From positions 1 to 28,220 of the forward strand of contig CAKPRZ010000012.1 in assembly GCA_934183165.1 (NCBI GenBank): DNA of 28,220 nt, given 5' to 3'. This DNA is from an uncultured Bacilli bacterium (GTDB lineage: Bacteria > Bacillota_I > Bacilli_A > RF39 > UBA660). The position numbers were made by a program, and so were the translations under genes. Below are positions 7,309 through 13,821 of the stretch, one piece after another. Positions within the stretch are counted from its first letter, which is position 1, and each line of letters opens with the position of its first letter. Under the pieces are notes generated by a model, which saw nothing but the letters and a program-made list of their open reading frames with translations, was not told where the DNA came from and ran no database searches.

Positions 7309-7977
7309 TTATCCTTTCAACGATTGAAGAGCGTCATTATAAGCGTTATTTAAATTGTTCTTGGTTAAATGATTGTCATCAATATTATTAATAAATTCAT
7401 CAGTAATACACAAACGTAATACTTTATCAGTCTTATTTGTAATAAAGTTATTAAACTCAATATCTGTTTTTTTATCATTAAAATTATCTATATTTTGTGA
7501 TGCATCTTCAAAAGTAAGTGACTCAATTATATTTTTTAATATATTTTGAATATACTTTATAACGAAATTTATAGGGTTTACTTTTTCTTCAAATATATTA
7601 ACTTCTAATACTGTATCTTTGAATGATTGTTTTAATGTTTCATCATTTTCTATACCTAAGTATTCTGATAATAACTCAACCTGTTGACTTTTATTATAAC
7701 TTGAAAAGCCTAGTATTCCTATTCCTGATATACCAGATGAATTTATTGTTTTTATTACCTTAACAATTTTTTTAACAGAACTATAATATGTTGCTGATCC
7801 AAAAACACTATTAGATGCTTTTTTTATTTTACTTTGACCTCTATCAGGAAACATTAATTTTGGAATTAAATTTGCTAACCCATTACCTCCACCGGATGAG
7901 GATAAACAACCATTTGAAATAGTCTCATTAATAATTTTATTTGATCTAGGCAATGTTTTTCTTGTAGATGTCCCCAT
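7309..7977 (-). CDS. qatB: QatB-like protein
   Basis: 222 residues. It starts MGTS, with Gly2 exposed if Met is removed, and has a Gly/Ser-rich stretch (SSSGGGNG, 26-33), a second one (SSGISGIGILGF, about 78-90), then a helical C-terminal half. From memory, QatB proteins of QatABCD anti-phage systems share the MGTS-type start and glycine-rich N-terminal half and are always next to QatC, as here (4-base gap). The start has AAAGGAAG upstream. It is the first gene of the QatB-QatC-HEPN operon and is preceded by a long leader with two hairpins. No QatA-type KAP ATPase is present upstream; the adjoining gene is an amidase fragment. If QatC modifies a protein N terminus, Gly2 of this protein is the natural candidate. 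Confidence 0.6.
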   Translation of the reverse strand: MGTSTRKTLPRSNKIINETISNGCLSSSGGGNGLANLIPKLMFPDRGQSKIKKASNSVFGSATYYSSVKKIVKVIKTINSSGISGIGILGFSSYNKSQQVELLSEYLGIENDETLKQSFKDTVLEVNIFEEKVNPINFVIKYIQNILKNIIESLTFEDASQNIDNFNDKKTDIEFNNFITNKTDKVLRLCITDEFINNIDDNHLTKNNLNNAYNDALQSLKG

Positions 7978-8000
7978 TTGTACTACACTTCCTTTACTTC

Positions 8001-8045
8001 AAAAAATAAGCAGTATCAATCTTAAAAAGATTAAATACTGCTTAT
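8001..8045 (-). terminator. Terminator/attenuator-like hairpin in the qatB leader
   Basis: Arms 8035-8045 and 8006-8016 form an 11-bp perfect stem. It encloses a second 6-bp stem (8027-8032/8018-8023) with an AAA loop. A T6 run (8006-8001) follows on the minus strand. The qatB ATG is only 24 bases further on. The only promoter I see for qatB lies upstream of this hairpin, so it is either an attenuator in the leader or the end of an upstream transcript. Confidence 0.65.
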
Positions 8046-8119
8046 CTTTATAAATTCATTTTACCATATTTATACATTTTTTTCAGTACTTTTGAAAAAA
8101 TTATTTGTAATAAAATCAA

Positions 8120-8152
8120 AAATAGCATTTATTTCTTAAATAAACACTATTT
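8120..8152. repeat. Hairpin in the qatB leader
   Basis: 8120-8125 pairs with 8147-8152 (6 bp). Inside, across a 2x2 internal loop, 8128-8134 pairs with 8138-8144 (7 bp) around a 3-base loop. It lies between the TATAAT box at 8186-8181 and the terminator-like hairpin at 8001-8045, so it would be part of the leader RNA. Confidence 0.45.
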
Positions 8153-8180
8153 CTACAGTATTTAATATCTTTCTAGATAA

Positions 8181-8207
8181 ATTATACTATCTAACTAAAT
8201 CGTTCAA
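8181..8207 (-). promoter_or_regulatory. Probable promoter of the QatB-QatC-HEPN operon
   Basis: The minus strand has TTGAAC (8207-8202), a 15-base spacer and a consensus TATAAT (8186-8181). The spacer is short. Transcription would start near 8174, giving a leader of about 195 bases with two hairpins before the qatB ATG at 7977. Confidence 0.5.
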
Positions 8208-8251
8208 ATACAACCGTCTTAATACCCTTATAAATTTAATCCATGTAAGAG

Positions 8252-8539
8252 CTAAGTTTCTCCTCCTGCATTTATGTGATTTGATAATACTATTACATCC
8301 GAACTGTTTCCAAAAGCATTTAAAATTCTACTTACTCTTTCATCTCTATTTAAAGTTTCATCTATACTTCTAGTTATATAAGTTGGAATACCAAGTTCTT
8401 TCAACCTATTATATATGTATTCAGCAACCGCTAATGTAAAATCTTTTTCTTTAACATTACCATTTACAGCACCAGGATCATCGCCCCCATGACCAGCATC
8501 AACTACTACACCTTTTATTGCTCTTAAATCATTATTCAT
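8252..8539 (-). pseudogene. Truncated N-acetylmuramoyl-L-alanine amidase (Amidase_3)
   Basis: The 95 residues match the N-terminal half of an Amidase_3 domain: VVVDAGHGGDDPGA with the first zinc His, NVKEKDFTLAVA with the zinc Glu, and VLSNHINAG with the second zinc His. The protein then stops after GGET. The family domain is about 170-190 residues, so the second half with the catalytic Glu is missing and the product should be inactive. The start has a strong AAGGAGG site. No C-terminal half is found downstream in this window, so this is a deletion or insertion scar rather than a simple frameshift. The Qat-like leader begins immediately after it, so the end of the defence island may be what cut it. 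Confidence 0.7.
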
Positions 8540-8868
8540 TAAACTAACCTCCTTAATATATCTTATGTTTTTTTAAAATAAAAAGTCACAAAAAGGCATA
8601 TATTGTAATTGATAATAATATGAATAAAGGAGTTAGTATGACAATAATAAATGACAATACTGTTGTAGTCCTTTCATTTGAAGAACTCAAAAACATTTTA
8701 GAAGGAACAAATACCTATAATTACATTTATTTTGGAAGCAACATTTCATTAACTAGTGGTATAAAAATAGCCAGTACAAAAGCAAGTATTACTATTGACG
8801 GTAAATACAATAATGAAATTTATACTTTAGAAGATAGAAAAAGTTTAAATGCCTCCGATTATTGTATC

Positions 8869-8892
8869 AAAAAGCCGCACCAGGTGGTGCGG
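8869..8892 (-). terminator. Rho-independent terminator (distal)
   Basis: A GC-rich 7-bp stem (8886-8892/8875-8881) with a 4-base loop is followed on the minus strand by C and a T5 run (8873-8869). It is the second of two tandem terminators beyond the DUF11-like gene and lies inside the frame of the truncated plus-strand gene. Confidence 0.65.
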
Positions 8893-8910
8893 TTGAAATT
8901 TCAATTTAGG

Positions 8911-8933
8911 AAAAACGCCTTTAAGGCGCTTTT
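8911..8933. terminator. Bidirectional terminator (proximal)
   Basis: A 5-bp GC core stem (8916-8920/8924-8928) with a TTA loop is flanked by A-tract and T-tract arms. It can work on either strand: T5 follows on the minus strand and a T-rich stretch follows on the plus strand. It serves the minus-strand DUF11-like gene. Confidence 0.55.
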
Positions 8934-9074
8934 TAAATTTTCCAATATGGTGTAGAACAATCTACATTTTTATTGTATTTGTGATAAATAACACTATTTA
9001 CTACACTACAATTACTTTTAAATTCAATATTATTAGTTACTACAATACAAGTGTTTCTCAACTTAAATGAGATA
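8933..9074 (-). other. Start-less minus-strand frame, possible gene remnant
   Basis: After the DUF11-like stop, another minus-strand frame stays open for about 45 codons (fragments NTCIVVTNNIEF, NCSVVNSVIYHKYN, VDCSTPYWKI) to a TAA at 8935-8933. It has no start codon with a ribosome binding site. Its composition (three Cys, regular V/N/S pattern) looks protein-like, so it may be the tail of a deleted surface-protein gene. Chance is possible at this length. Confidence 0.2.
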
Positions 9075-9467
9075 TTATACTTTTTTTGCAACTTGAAACG
9101 TAATTGTTGTTTTTGATGAGGGCAAAATATCTGATAAATTTATTGTTAAAGTTCCTGTTCCTTCATTATAACTATACTTACTTTCTTCTAATTTCTCTCC
9201 ATTTACACTTACACTTCCATTAACAAATGTAATTAAAGAAGAATCAAGCACATCTGTTACTACTGGAGAAGTATAATCTTTAGTTGTTTGGTTATCAACT
9301 TCAATAGTATACGTTAAATATCCATCTGCCCATACAGGCTTATCTGCTGTTTTAGTTACAGTTAAACCATCAATCATCGTTACAACCAAAGCTTGCGATG
9401 ATACTGAAACTGGAATTTCATTATAGTTTCCAACTATTACAGTTGTATTATTTAATTGTGTTTCCAT
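9075..9467 (-). CDS. Stand-alone DUF11-like beta-sandwich protein
   Basis: 130 residues. After a leader of about 30 residues there is one DUF11-type repeat domain: LTVTKTADKPVWADGYLTYT, then PVVTDVLDSSLITFVNGSVS, YNEGTGTLTINLSDILPS and TITFQVAKK. Such domains are building blocks of large extracellular adhesins; here one stands alone with no signal peptide, sortase motif or anchor. The first ATG (9479) has no site; the second at 9467 has GGGAAG close upstream and is preferred. It lies next to the amidase and adhesin fragments, so it may be a leftover module of a surface-protein locus, or one of the small DUF11 proteins that I recall as common in uncultured Firmicutes. Function unknown. Confidence 0.55.
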   Translation of the reverse strand: METQLNNTTVIVGNYNEIPVSVSSQALVVTMIDGLTVTKTADKPVWADGYLTYTIEVDNQTTKDYTSPVVTDVLDSSLITFVNGSVSVNGEKLEESKYSYNEGTGTLTINLSDILPSSKTTITFQVAKKV

Positions 9468-9503
9468 ATTACTTCCCATCTAATATTATGATGAAAAGTA
9501 AAA

Positions 9504-9532
9504 AATATAATTAATTATATACTAATTATCAA
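9504..9532 (-). promoter_or_regulatory. Promoter of the DUF11-like gene
   Basis: Minus strand TTGATA (9532-9527), a 17-base spacer and TATATT (9509-9504). It overlaps the end of the ABC transporter gene, so the small gene can be expressed on its own. Confidence 0.45.
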
Positions 9533-11255
9533 CATTACTTACACTAGCAAAAGTTCTATTTTTTAATTTTCTATATATTTCACATTTGTCATAAACCTCT
9601 TTATTTTTTCCTTTTGCTTTTACTTTACCTTTATCCAACACTATAATTCTATCTGATACATCCATTATTTCGGATTTATGCGTTATCATAATGATAGTAT
9701 GATCAATTTTTAAATCCTGTAATAATTTAGCAATATAATCAGTAGTATCTGCATCAATATTACTTGTAACCTCATCAAATAAAAGTATTTCTGCCTTAGA
9801 TAGTAAAGCCCTAGCAATCACCAATAATTGCTTTTGACCATCTGAAAATATTTTAACATCACTTCTAAGTATAGTATTATAACCTCTAGGAAGTGACATT
9901 ATAAAATCATGAAGGCCAACTCTTTTACAAGCATTAATCTGATTATCAATATTAGAATCAACCAATGATAAATTATCTTTAATACTCATATCAAAAATAA
10001 ATGGTTTTTGAAAAACTCCTGATACATTTGTTGCATAAACACGACTATTATAATTATATATATTTTCTCCGTCTATTAATATAGAGCCAGAATCAATTCT
10101 ATATAACCTATACAATAAGTTTATAATTGTTGTTTTTCCACTTCCACTATGACCAATAATTGTGTTTATTTCATTAGGGTATGCCTTAAAAGAAACATTA
10201 TTTAAAATTTTTTTACCTTTGGCACCAAAACAAACATTTTTAAACTCAACTAATCCATTTATATAATCATTATCAACATCACCAAAACCAATTAAACTAT
10301 TACCACTAAAGTCTAATATATTTTTAATTCTGTTTACTCTCACAGAATAATTACTTAAATCAAGCAAATTATCAAGCATTGTATCAGTACATGTAATAGT
10401 CATCTCAAAATAACTAATTAAAAGCACAAGTTTATCAAGTGTCATTTTTTTATTTATTACTAAATATGCCATAAAAATATATAAAACAATTTTTACAGAA
10501 TATACAAGATATGGAATCGTACAATATCTAACTGTCATATTATCTCGTTTCCCCTTGTAAGCATCTCTCCATCTATTTCTTGTTTTATCTAAATTTTTAT
10601 TCAAGTTAGGCATCAAGTTCAAAGTTTTTACTTGTCTAAGATTTGTCAACATTTGATTTAATATATCGATAATTTTATCTTCATATTTTCTAGTACCTTC
10701 ATAATATTTAGATACCTTTTTAGAATTGTTATTCATCGTTACTATATAAATAAAATCAAAAAGTAATACAATAGATGCTACTACCATGTTGTATTTCATA
10801 AATATAACAAAAATAAATAATAGTTTTATTATATTCATTATTGCCTCTACAAAGCAATCAGCAACATCCACTAAATACCTAATATCATCACTACATGTAG
10901 CAACAATTTTACCTTTGGAAACTTTACTAAATATTCCATCATTATTTGCAACTTTATCTAAAATTTTTCTTTGTACTTCTATATGATAATGACTACCCAA
11001 AACAGAATAAACATAGTAATTCCAATGAAGTGTTGTAAAGTAAATTACATAAAATACTGCATATAAAACTACAAAAAGCCAAATTCCATCAAAATTATTT
11101 TTAGTAATTACACCTATAATACCTGATGTTGCAATTGGTGGTAGCAAGCTAGCAATATTATTAAGTGCAGAACTTATAAACATTTGAATAATCATTCCAA
11201 ATTGAGTATTATCTATTTTTGTTAAGGTTTTAAATATTTCAATATATCTTTTCAT
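9522..11255 (-). CDS. ABC exporter, fused permease and ATPase
   Basis: 577 residues, half-transporter of the ABCB/exporter type. Hydrophobic membrane segments lie at about 20-50, 57-85, 136-175 (two) and 247-285 (two). The nucleotide-binding domain starts at about 335: Walker A GHSGSGKT (368-375), Q-loop Gln416, signature FSDGQ (470-474, for the usual LSGGQ), Walker B ILLFDE (490-495) and switch His526. All catalytic residues are present, so it should work as a homodimer. Its ATG overlaps the stop of the preceding membrane-protein gene by 4 bases, so they are translationally coupled. The substrate is unknown. No peptide precursor, protease domain or lanthipeptide enzyme is visible, so a bacteriocin exporter is not supported. 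Confidence 0.85.
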   Translation of the reverse strand: MKRYIEIFKTLTKIDNTQFGMIIQMFISSALNNIASLLPPIATSGIIGVITKNNFDGIWLFVVLYAVFYVIYFTTLHWNYYVYSVLGSHYHIEVQRKILDKVANNDGIFSKVSKGKIVATCSDDIRYLVDVADCFVEAIMNIIKLLFIFVIFMKYNMVVASIVLLFDFIYIVTMNNNSKKVSKYYEGTRKYEDKIIDILNQMLTNLRQVKTLNLMPNLNKNLDKTRNRWRDAYKGKRDNMTVRYCTIPYLVYSVKIVLYIFMAYLVINKKMTLDKLVLLISYFEMTITCTDTMLDNLLDLSNYSVRVNRIKNILDFSGNSLIGFGDVDNDYINGLVEFKNVCFGAKGKKILNNVSFKAYPNEINTIIGHSGSGKTTIINLLYRLYRIDSGSILIDGENIYNYNSRVYATNVSGVFQKPFIFDMSIKDNLSLVDSNIDNQINACKRVGLHDFIMSLPRGYNTILRSDVKIFSDGQKQLLVIARALLSKAEILLFDEVTSNIDADTTDYIAKLLQDLKIDHTIIMITHKSEIMDVSDRIIVLDKGKVKAKGKNKEVYDKCEIYRKLKNRTFASVSNVDN

Positions 11256-12433
11256 TTTATATCTTTATCATATTCTATATCAGAAACTTCATATTTTCTT
11301 GATTTTGATATAGCACTTAACACTTTAGTAGAACCCCAACCAATAACAGCTAAAATAAAGAAATAAATAAAGCCAAATAATGTAAATGTTGGTGCCGATT
11401 CTGTAAATAAATTTAATAATGCTGCTCCAGCACTCATCGATGTAACTATCGTTAAACTTTCTACTGATTTACTTGTAATATCAGCTTTTAACCCATCAAA
11501 CAATTTTTGAGCAGAAGTAACATAATTTTTGGTCATGTCCCATAGGTATTTAATATAATCTAGTGTATCTCTTAATGTTTCATATCTATAACCTGAGATA
11601 GCTAAAAATTCTGCTAAATCCTTATCACTTTTAGCAATCTTTTCTCTAGTTGATATATAAGTAGACATTTGCTTAATTCTTCCATCAATCAAATTTATTG
11701 TCTTAGCATAACCTTCTAATTTGGATGTAAATTTAACTATTTCAGACCCTTTGACGTTGGCATTTTCTTTTACTTCATCTATTTTTTCCCAAACAATTCT
11801 ATGTATATTTAAATATCTATGTAATTGTCCTTTAAACTCTCTTATAAATACTTGTTCCTCAATATATCTTTCTATATTAGCAAAAGATTGTTTTTTATTA
11901 TTAATAAAGTAATATTTATCTCCTCTAATAACATCATAACTACTATTAGAGAATTCAAAATATTTTTGCTTTTCAGTTCTTGATAATAAATCAGAAATTT
12001 CATCTTTTGTTGCATTGTCACAAATAACAAAATACGGATATACTGTTTCTATATTAGCCAATTCTTTAGGAACAGGTGCACCAAGACTAAAAAGATAACT
12101 AAATGCTGGTGATAATTTGTTTTCATAATAATCAGTAACATGTTCAATATCAGCAAATAAAGTATCTTCACTGACATTATTATTATTTAATATAATTAGT
12201 CCATCTTCAAATATTTTAACTGATATATTTAATGCAGTAGTAAATTTAATATATTCTTCACCACTTACTCCATAATCAATTTTACCAATCTCCAAATTTT
12301 TCCTATATTCTGTTAGTTTATCTTGATCTAAATTTAATTTTGTCTTTGCATCTCTTAAAAAATCATATATTTCAGATAGTTGTAGCATTGTTCTTTGAAA
12401 CCAACCACCAATATAAACATTAGTTATTTTCAT
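11252..12433 (-). CDS. Unknown protein with two C-terminal membrane helices (CorA-like layout)
   Basis: 393 residues, family not recognised. Residues 1-180 are a mixed alpha/beta soluble part. Residues 190-320 are long charged helices. Two hydrophobic segments follow (about 327-345 and 348-368) and a short basic tail. This order - soluble domain, long helix bundle, two terminal membrane helices - is that of CorA-type channels and of RMD1/DUF155 proteins, but no GMN motif of CorA is present. The start has AGGAGGG 5 bases upstream, overlapping the stop of the GNAT gene, and its own stop overlaps the ABC exporter start. The three genes form one coupled operon, so it may be a partner or regulator of the exporter. 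Confidence 0.6.
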   Translation of the reverse strand: MKITNVYIGGWFQRTMLQLSEIYDFLRDAKTKLNLDQDKLTEYRKNLEIGKIDYGVSGEEYIKFTTALNISVKIFEDGLIILNNNNVSEDTLFADIEHVTDYYENKLSPAFSYLFSLGAPVPKELANIETVYPYFVICDNATKDEISDLLSRTEKQKYFEFSNSSYDVIRGDKYYFINNKKQSFANIERYIEEQVFIREFKGQLHRYLNIHRIVWEKIDEVKENANVKGSEIVKFTSKLEGYAKTINLIDGRIKQMSTYISTREKIAKSDKDLAEFLAISGYRYETLRDTLDYIKYLWDMTKNYVTSAQKLFDGLKADITSKSVESLTIVTSMSAGAALLNLFTESAPTFTLFGFIYFFILAVIGWGSTKVLSAISKSRKYEVSDIEYDKDIK

Positions 12434-12442
12434 ATTACCCTC

Positions 12443-12880
12443 CTATAAATCTTTAGCAAAGAATGCTGCATCAATCACTTTAAAGCCATATTTTTTATAA
12501 CATTCATGAGCTGGAATTCTAAAATTCTTTGACCACAATTCCATACATTTACAATTATTTTCTCTACAAATCTTTGAGATTTCATCTAACATTTTTGTTG
12601 CTATATTATGTCTTCGATATTCTCCTTTTACACATACGTGATTTAAAATAGCATAAGTATTCATATCTTCATACATTGTAGGAATTATTGTTATTTTTGC
12701 ATGTGCTACTATTTTATTTTCCATTTCTCCAACTAAATAAATTTGATTTTTATCATCCTTTGTTTCATAAAAAATTCTTTTAGCATATTGAATATTTGTA
12801 TTCTCATTAAAACACTCATTACACAAATCAATTATTTCTTCAACATCATCAAATGTTGCAATTCTAAAATTTGTTTTCAT
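12443..12880 (-). CDS. GNAT-family N-acetyltransferase
   Basis: 145 residues with a GNAT fold. FRIATFDDVEEIIDLC forms the first strand and helix. VCVKGEYRRHNIATKML (motif A) carries the acetyl-CoA-binding R-x-x-x-x-A pattern, and HECYKKYGFKVID is the C-terminal motif B. Family members move acetyl from acetyl-CoA to an amine; the substrate cannot be told. The ATG at 12880 is chosen because AGGGAGG lies just upstream; the longer frame would read through the promoter and its G tract. It is the first gene of the GNAT / membrane protein / ABC exporter operon. Confidence 0.8.
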   Translation of the reverse strand: MKTNFRIATFDDVEEIIDLCNECFNENTNIQYAKRIFYETKDDKNQIYLVGEMENKIVAHAKITIIPTMYEDMNTYAILNHVCVKGEYRRHNIATKMLDEISKICRENNCKCMELWSKNFRIPAHECYKKYGFKVIDAAFFAKDL

Positions 12881-12911
12881 CCTTACCTCCCTATAATAAT
12901 ATACTATGTTA

Positions 12912-12942
12912 ATTATACCCCCCCCCCCAACGCATTTTGCAA
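12912..12942 (-). promoter_or_regulatory. Promoter with an 11-G tract in its spacer, candidate phase switch
   Basis: The minus strand reads TTGCAA (12942-12937), then 19 bases ending in eleven consecutive G (12928-12918), then a consensus TATAAT (12917-12912). The GNAT start is 31 bases further on. Homopolymer tracts between -35 and -10 are known to change length by slipped-strand mispairing and so tune promoters. Here nine G would restore the ideal 17-base spacing. An 11-G run is very unusual in such AT-rich DNA. Confidence 0.6.
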
Positions 12943-13091
12943 TCAAAAGCCAAGCATCTTTTACCTAGTTTACGTAAACCGGTTTTGCAGTGATAAGCTT
13001 AAAGTAGACAAGTAAGAGGGAAAAATATACAGCCAAAATAGTAAACAATAAGAAGGTTATTACATGCATAGCCTTGTATATTCACAGAAAC
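12943..13091. other. Gene-free stretch with overlapping palindromes
   Basis: No gene is seen. GTTTACGTAAAC (12968-12979) and AAACCGGTTT (12976-12985) are perfect palindromes that overlap by four bases. They could be an operator for the nearby G-tract promoter, whose -35 box lies 26 bases away, or a recombination site at the accessory/core border. Composition is slightly richer in G and C than the flanks. Confidence 0.35.
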
Positions 13092-13115
13092 AAAAAAATC
13101 GACCATTTGTCGATT
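13092..13115 (-). terminator. Rho-independent terminator of the pssA-psd-hydrolase operon
   Basis: A 7-bp stem (13109-13115/13097-13103) with a 5-base loop is followed on the minus strand by T7 (13098-13092). It lies 20 bases after the hydrolase stop codon. Confidence 0.8.
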
Positions 13116-13134
13116 ATACATTTATTTACAATGT

Positions 13135-13821
13135 CTATTTTAAAAAGTTTTCCACATAATCGATAGCAGGACTATCAATATATTCAAACAAATCATGACT
13201 TTCATTATCTAAAAATACTATTTTTTTCTTCTTACTTTTAATTGAATCATAAATATTTTTAGAACTCTCAGGTGGTACAATTGTATCATCTTTTCCATGT
13301 AAAATTAAAGTAGGAACTTTAATTTCTTTATAAATAAAGGCATACTGATTAATAAGTTTAATGAATTCACTAATTGATGTTAGTGGTAATTTTAAAAATC
13401 TCGTAACTATTTCATCTTTATCGTTTTCTTTGATAGCGTCAATGGCACTTTTAACTTTATCTAATGTTTTCGAATTGTCTCCAAACGTTAAATATGTAAA
13501 AGCTGGTGCTGCCAAGACTAACTTTTTAACACATTTATATTTTGAAGCTAGATATGTGGCAATTACTCCACCCATACTATGACCAATTAAATAAATATCT
13601 TTATATCCATAAGAAATTAATCTATTTAATTGTTCTTCTGAAGCATCTACCCATTCATTATACTTTTTTGTCCTAAATCCTAGTTTATCATGCCCTGGTA
13701 AAGTAAAACTATATACATCTAACTTTGCATGTCTTTCAAGTCTAATAGCTAAGTTTTCTTCATCATATGTACCACCAGCAAATCCATGAATAATTAATAC
13801 TGCTTTTCTAAAAAAAATCAT
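13135..13821 (-). CDS. Alpha/beta hydrolase, carboxylesterase / monoacylglycerol lipase-like
   Basis: 228 residues, complete alpha/beta-hydrolase fold. The oxyanion strand is LIIHGFAGG (9-17). The nucleophile elbow GHSMGG holds Ser82. The acid is in GKDDTIVP (about Asp179) and the base in ESHDLF (His209). Length and motifs resemble Est30-type carboxylesterases and monoglyceride lipases. Its ATG overlaps the psd stop by 4 bases, so it is coupled to phospholipid synthesis and may act on a lipid or lysolipid. It is the last gene of the operon, before a clear terminator. Confidence 0.8.
   Translation of the reverse strand: MIFFRKAVLIIHGFAGGTYDEENLAIRLERHAKLDVYSFTLPGHDKLGFRTKKYNEWVDASEEQLNRLISYGYKDIYLIGHSMGGVIATYLASKYKCVKKLVLAAPAFTYLTFGDNSKTLDKVKSAIDAIKENDKDEIVTRFLKLPLTSISEFIKLINQYAFIYKEIKVPTLILHGKDDTIVPPESSKNIYDSIKSKKKKIVFLDNESHDLFEYIDSPAIDYVENFLK

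Larger units (their letters stand above)
8638..8955 (+). pseudogene. 5' fragment of a surface adhesin-like gene
   Basis: The ATG at 8638 (MTIINDNTVVV) has AAAGGAG 5 bases upstream. The first ~76 residues (FEELKNILEG, YIYFGSNISL, ASITIDGKYN, YTLEDRKSL) look like the N terminus of large pectate-lyase-like / beta-helix surface proteins of gut Firmicutes; this is from memory. From about residue 77 the frame runs through two GC-rich hairpins (8875-8892 and 8911-8933) that are terminators for the opposite strand, and it ends as a 105-residue peptide with a basic, unrelated tail. It is therefore probably a truncated gene. No signal peptide is visible. Confidence 0.45.

Noticed and set aside
8001..8152. 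CRISPR-like repeats among the hairpins upstream of qatB.
   Set aside because: The inverted repeats differ from each other, there are no regularly spaced direct repeats, and no cas gene is present.
8620..8955. Reading the plus-strand frame at 8620 as an intact 111-residue gene.
   Set aside because: The ribosome binding site points to the ATG at 8638, and the last third of the frame crosses two hairpins that terminate the opposite strand, giving an implausible basic tail.
9522..11255. A bacteriocin or lanthipeptide export locus.
   Set aside because: The exporter has no peptidase domain, and no precursor peptide or modification enzyme is visible nearby.
12743..13015. A 90-codon plus-strand open frame across the G-tract promoter.
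   Set aside because: No ribosome binding site, biased composition, and it is antisense to the GNAT gene and its promoter.
12943..13091. A tRNA gene as integration site at the accessory/core border.
   Set aside because: No acceptor stem, anticodon arm or T-loop consensus could be found on either strand.
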